Shown in pieces: positions 60,608 through 64,000 of a stretch of DNA of 64,000 bases. This DNA comes from Eumeta japonica. Taxonomy: Eukaryota > Arthropoda > Insecta > Lepidoptera > Psychidae. A model generated the notes under the pieces. It had not been told where the DNA came from. It saw only the letters and a list, made by a program, of their open reading frames with translations, and made no database searches. The stretch lies in the NCBI GenBank assembly GCA_005406025.1, contig BGZK01001421.1:91963-155962 (forward strand), given 5' to 3'. The position numbers and the translations under genes are program-made. The first letter of the stretch is position 1, and the number at the start of each line of letters is the position of its first letter.

Positions 60608-62138
60608 ATTACACATAATTAATTATTTAAAAAAATAGTAACAGCTGATTAAGGAAAAAAATTTAGAAAATTTTACTGTGATCGTAGAATAAATATATGC
60701 CTAAAGTTATTAGAGTTTCATGCACTACCACCTTTAAATAAAGGAATTATTTAGTTTCTTTTATTAAACACGTTTGACGTGACAACGTCTTAAATTAGGT
60801 TGCGGCTGGAGTCACTTATGAAAGTAACGCTCGGTAACGTTACGATGAGTCACCGAACGAGAGAGGCGCCGAATGCCTTCGTCTCCCACTGAACTATGAT
60901 CGGTCTGCCGCGCTAACTAGCAGCTTGCAAATGTATTGCAAGTTATTGTATATATTTGTATATAAATACGTATGTATGTGTAAAGGTAAAAATAAAATTG
61001 TTAATATGAAATTCAGTGCGAGATTCTTTGTATAAATTAATGTTTTAAATATAATTCTTTGTATAAATAAATGTTTTAAATTGTTACTATTATTTCATCC
61101 TTCTTCCTACTATACGAATGAATATTCACATTAAAATGATTTTACCATTCAAAGTCGTTGTCACGTAAAACTTTCGCCCGTATACCGACTTTACAGGCAA
61201 CCAATTTTTTATTTAGACACTTATTTAAGATAAACGTCAACTGCAGTGCAATGCAATCAATAACGAAGTTTACAATTATAATAAAAATACCATGAAGGTC
61301 AGCAGTCCTCTTCATGTCTAATGATTTAAATGTTTTGATAACTTTTTAAAACTCAGATATTTAATTTTTAAATTATATTAAACATCGGATTATTTCCCTT
61401 TATCAATAAATCGGCAAGATTTGGCGATGAGTTGAGAAACCTGGTAGTCGAGACAGGAATTCCAGTAAAGAACTTTTTGAAGGCCTTAGGAATACCTATG
61501 TCCTTATTCAGGGTCTTGTCATCTAATTTAAGTAGAAAGTCAATGACTCGACCTTTATTTTTCCAGTTTTAATGATTTTTAAACAAAATATAATACTCAG
61601 TTTTAAAGGAATCATAACCAAATCATTTTTATTTCATTTAAATATATAAAATTCAACTGCCGTATTTGTTAATAAAGGCCGTAAAAGTCCGTTCCACAAT
61701 TTCTATGTGCGCGGTAGACAGTTTCGCGTAAAACTTAATATGACGGATCATATGATGGCCAATCATCAAAGTGATCAAGATCAAATGTAGATAATCGATG
61801 GATCATGGGTAGGGTGTTGGAATATAGTGAATAGTATTAGATGCAACGATCATCAAAGACACAACTACGTGTCATAAAATATATAAAGTGTGCAAAATCT
61901 CTGTACATGTTCAGGGCGGGGGTCAAGTCAACCGGAGGTCGCACAGGATTACAGTTGATTCGCATAGATCTGCACCTACAACTTGGAGCGTAAGGAGTTG
62001 ATATTGAAGTGGTGGTGGTAGTAGTAGTAGTATGGTATAGTGATCAAACAGCTGGACGATTCTTTCAAATTTAAATTTTGACTGTATATAAAAGATGAAC
62101 GGATGAAAGTTTTGCAAGTAAAAAGTACTTGCGTATTA
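60608..62138. other. Gene-free stretch with minor repeats
   Basis: 60770-60915 (TGACAACGTCTTAAATTAGG, then GCTCGGTAACGTTACGATGA) is in the style of a lepidopteran repeat, family not fixed. A 31-bp-period two-unit tandem (ATTCTTTGTATAAATTAATG / ATTCTTTGTATAAATAAATG) lies at 61023-61081. Minus frames around 61923-62265 are not protein-like. Confidence 0.45.
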
Positions 62139-62193
62139 GTGTATCGTAGGGGGTACCCCCTACGATACACCCTACGCTCCTCAAAAAGAGGAG
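62131..62193. repeat. 32-bp perfect palindrome plus adjacent hairpin
   Basis: 62139-62170 is a perfect loopless palindrome centred on GGTACC. Beyond it GCGTA (62131-62135) and TACGC (62173-62177) extend the pairing across a small bulge. A second small hairpin follows (CTCCTC, five A, GAGGAG; 62177-62193). GC content is higher than in the AT palindromes elsewhere. Confidence 0.95.
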
Positions 62194-62474
62194 AATAGCA
62201 AAAACGGTTCTAAATAAAATAGCGACAAATAATAGGTAACTTATTTGTGATAAAAATAGGTACAATGTTCATAATTTGGTCCGTAAATGTAGTCCTATAT
62301 TTAAATATTTCGTGTATAGAAATGTATTACGCAAAATTTTGCCCTTTCTTGTTATCTAGCAGATACTTGTACTCCCTTAAATGAACGCCTTATTTCAGTT
62401 TCACGTAATCATCCACGTTATTAAGGTTTCAACCCTAAATCTAAATATGGAACTATTCAAATTACACCGGTCAC
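62194..62474. other. AT-rich stretch
   Basis: Nothing recognised. Confidence 0.5.
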
Positions 62475-62720
62475 CCGCTGTTGTCGTAGGGGGCGTTGGT
62501 GGTGTTTTTTTTGGGGCCATAACGTAAAGTCCCTAGCCGCCGGGCGGGCGGTAATGACCCCGCTCCTTTGTAACACGAGCTCCGATCCTTGACCTCGTTA
62601 GGGCACCGCTACAAAAGGAACCCCTTTTTGCCACGAATTTAAAGACATTTTCAGTAATTCTCTTTGTCCGTAAGCCGATTCCGCTTCGACCGTTGCTAGA
62701 CTGTTTTGAAATTCAACGCT
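62475..62720. other. GC-raised non-coding island 12
   Basis: GCCGCCGGGCGGGCGG at 62537-62552 within a moderately GC-rich, non-repetitive block. No frame. Candidate regulatory element. Confidence 0.35.
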
Positions 62721-63419
62721 TTGTTTAGTAAAGGTCCGATGAAATTATTTAATGAAATAAAGAAAAGCGCGCGTGTATTGTCGTACACACGTAAGAACCG
62801 AAACTTCTTTAGGCTATACGTAATTTTTAATTTATTTGATATTTAAAATAATAAGAATATATGAATTTAGCAAGATAGTTTTATTTCGTTTTTAACTAAA
62901 GCTATTTTATTGGAGGTAAATATAAATCGTATAATCGTTTTGATTATTATCGTTATTATAATTATTATTCAACATAATTTTCAACTGTCGAATTACTATT
63001 TTACATTTACGCAACCATGGGCTTGTGGTATAATATATATTTATTAGTAATAAGTATATATTTCACATTCAACATCATCTAGGAACTTTGTGACGGAAGA
63101 ACTTGACGAGCAAATATGACGGAAGAACGTGACTTTTTTTAAAACCTTACTAAATCCTCTCCCTGCGCGTTTAAAGAAGTTTCATTTTATAAAACGAACT
63201 TTCGTCGCAAATGCGATTAGACAAAACGTGTATAATTAAAGAAATATTCGAAATGTCATACCTACAATCGATATAAGTAGATAGTCAACACATCGATTGT
63301 ATATCGATTCGTATGTCCCACTGCGGCAAAATTAACAGCAATTCTCGATGGTCGTAGACGGAACGACACGGTTCAAAGTTTACACAGTTATCCGAAAATA
63401 AGAGCTTATCCCCGGTGAG
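62721..63419. other. AT-rich stretch
   Basis: Contains the short direct repeat GTGACGGAAGAACTTGACGA / ATGACGGAAGAACGTGAC at 63090-63133. Nothing else recognised. Confidence 0.5.
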
Positions 63420-63830
63420 ATTAAGCGAAAACAACGTCCATTCGTCGCACGGGCCGCGTCGGCGGCCTCCGCCCGGCGGCGCGAGGGCGGGAGTCGTTCG
63501 GCCGACGCCGTATAATTTCGCGGAACCGGCCATTATAATTCCGCGGGCGACGATTCCGCGTACTTAAACATAACTCCCGCGCCTGTACCGCGCCCGGGCG
63601 AGATAGCCCGGATATTTTCATTTTCATAACCGAATGGAACTTTTCTCATTTTAACTTATTCTTTTTATCTTTATCCGCGAAAGAGGCGGCCCCACTCGGC
63701 GCGAAGTGACGCACCGTTAGAATTTACTGCCCGCGGCCGCCGCCCCGCTCGCAGCGACGCCGACGGTGAAAGCATAAACAACCGGCGGAAAATATTGTAC
63801 GTAAGCCGAAAGGCGGTATCTGCTCTTTGT
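63420..63830. other. GC-rich non-coding island 13
   Basis: The strongest island after 8515-8960, with CpG-rich blocks at 63450-63610 and 63685-63780 and short AT-rich linkers (GTATAATTTCGCGG and ATTATAATTCCGCGG, 63508-63545). Minus frames at 63285-63627 are Arg/Pro-rich and unrecognised. Could be the edge of a gene's promoter region beyond the window or a conserved non-coding element. Confidence 0.4.
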
Positions 63831-64000
63831 TCCCTTTCAGCGTATCATTTCGTGAATCATTTCATTTCGTCTTTACAGCTTAGCGATGATTGATCGTGAT
63901 TTGTGTGTTCACACTGAAAAATATTTCAAACCAAGTTCAAATTTGGCTTGGTTAAAGATATTTTGTTGCAATAACTGAATATACAGGTTGGTTAAGACAA

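Noticed and set aside
63285..63627. Minus-strand frames in island 13
   Set aside because: Arg/Pro/Gly-rich translation of CpG-rich DNA; two frames open together.
1..64000. CRISPR arrays, operons, rRNA genes or prokaryotic-type gene clusters
   Set aside because: None seen; base composition, sparse coding and repeat content are those of an insect nuclear genome.

Overview
The window looks like a nuclear genomic contig from an insect, most likely a butterfly or moth (Lepidoptera). It is AT-rich. It carries decayed mariner and hAT DNA transposons, tRNA-derived SINE heads, non-LTR (LINE) 3' ends of lepidopteran type, and at 18443-19178 the dispersed AGGGTTCCG...CGGAACCCT repeat familiar from lepidopteran introns. 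Assignment to Lepidoptera is by recognition of these families; no database search was possible.

Only one convincing protein-coding gene is present: an intact, intronless 419-residue secreted acid lipase (alpha/beta-hydrolase, lipase-3/lysosomal acid lipase type) on the minus strand at 2195-3454. The remaining ~60 kb is a gene desert. Other open frames are antisense shadows, frames through simple repeats, or pieces of transposons.

Layout. 0-12 kb: an inverted pair of a ~370-400 bp dispersed repeat (110-510 and 10665-11025), the lipase, a mariner C-terminal remnant (4700-4935), GC-rich islands (5838-6245, 8515-8960), a LINE 3' end (9300-9625), an 87-bp-period repeat and a foldback MITE (11338-11462). 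12-22 kb: mostly unique AT-rich DNA, a composite microsatellite, a GC-rich minisatellite, the AGGGTTCCG repeat and a SINE. 22-36 kb: several GC-rich islands (22386, 25786, 27775, 28835, 32550, 35325) separated by repeats and a LINE tail. 36-52 kb: most transposon-dense, with mariner relics at 38340-39465 (minus), 42808-43215 (minus) and 50774-52090 (plus), a non-autonomous hAT at 49711-50263 with perfect 8-bp target duplications, SINE and microsatellite tracts. 52-64 kb: unique AT-rich DNA, further GC-rich islands (57340, 58430, 62475, 63420), LINE fragments (59095-59290 and 59735-60607) and a perfect 32-bp palindrome.

There is no operon-like or multi-gene system to reconstruct. The most interesting signals are: (i) the hAT element whose two ends each carry a pair of the octamer TATCGATA, the recognition site of the hAT-related insect factor DREF; (ii) a mariner relic with an internal block copied in inverted orientation, leaving overlapping perfect hairpins, alongside several other short-loop perfect inverted repeats; and (iii) a series of GC-rich, non-coding islands spaced through a gene desert, which could be a regulatory landscape of a developmental gene outside the window. 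Boundaries of decayed repeats are approximate.
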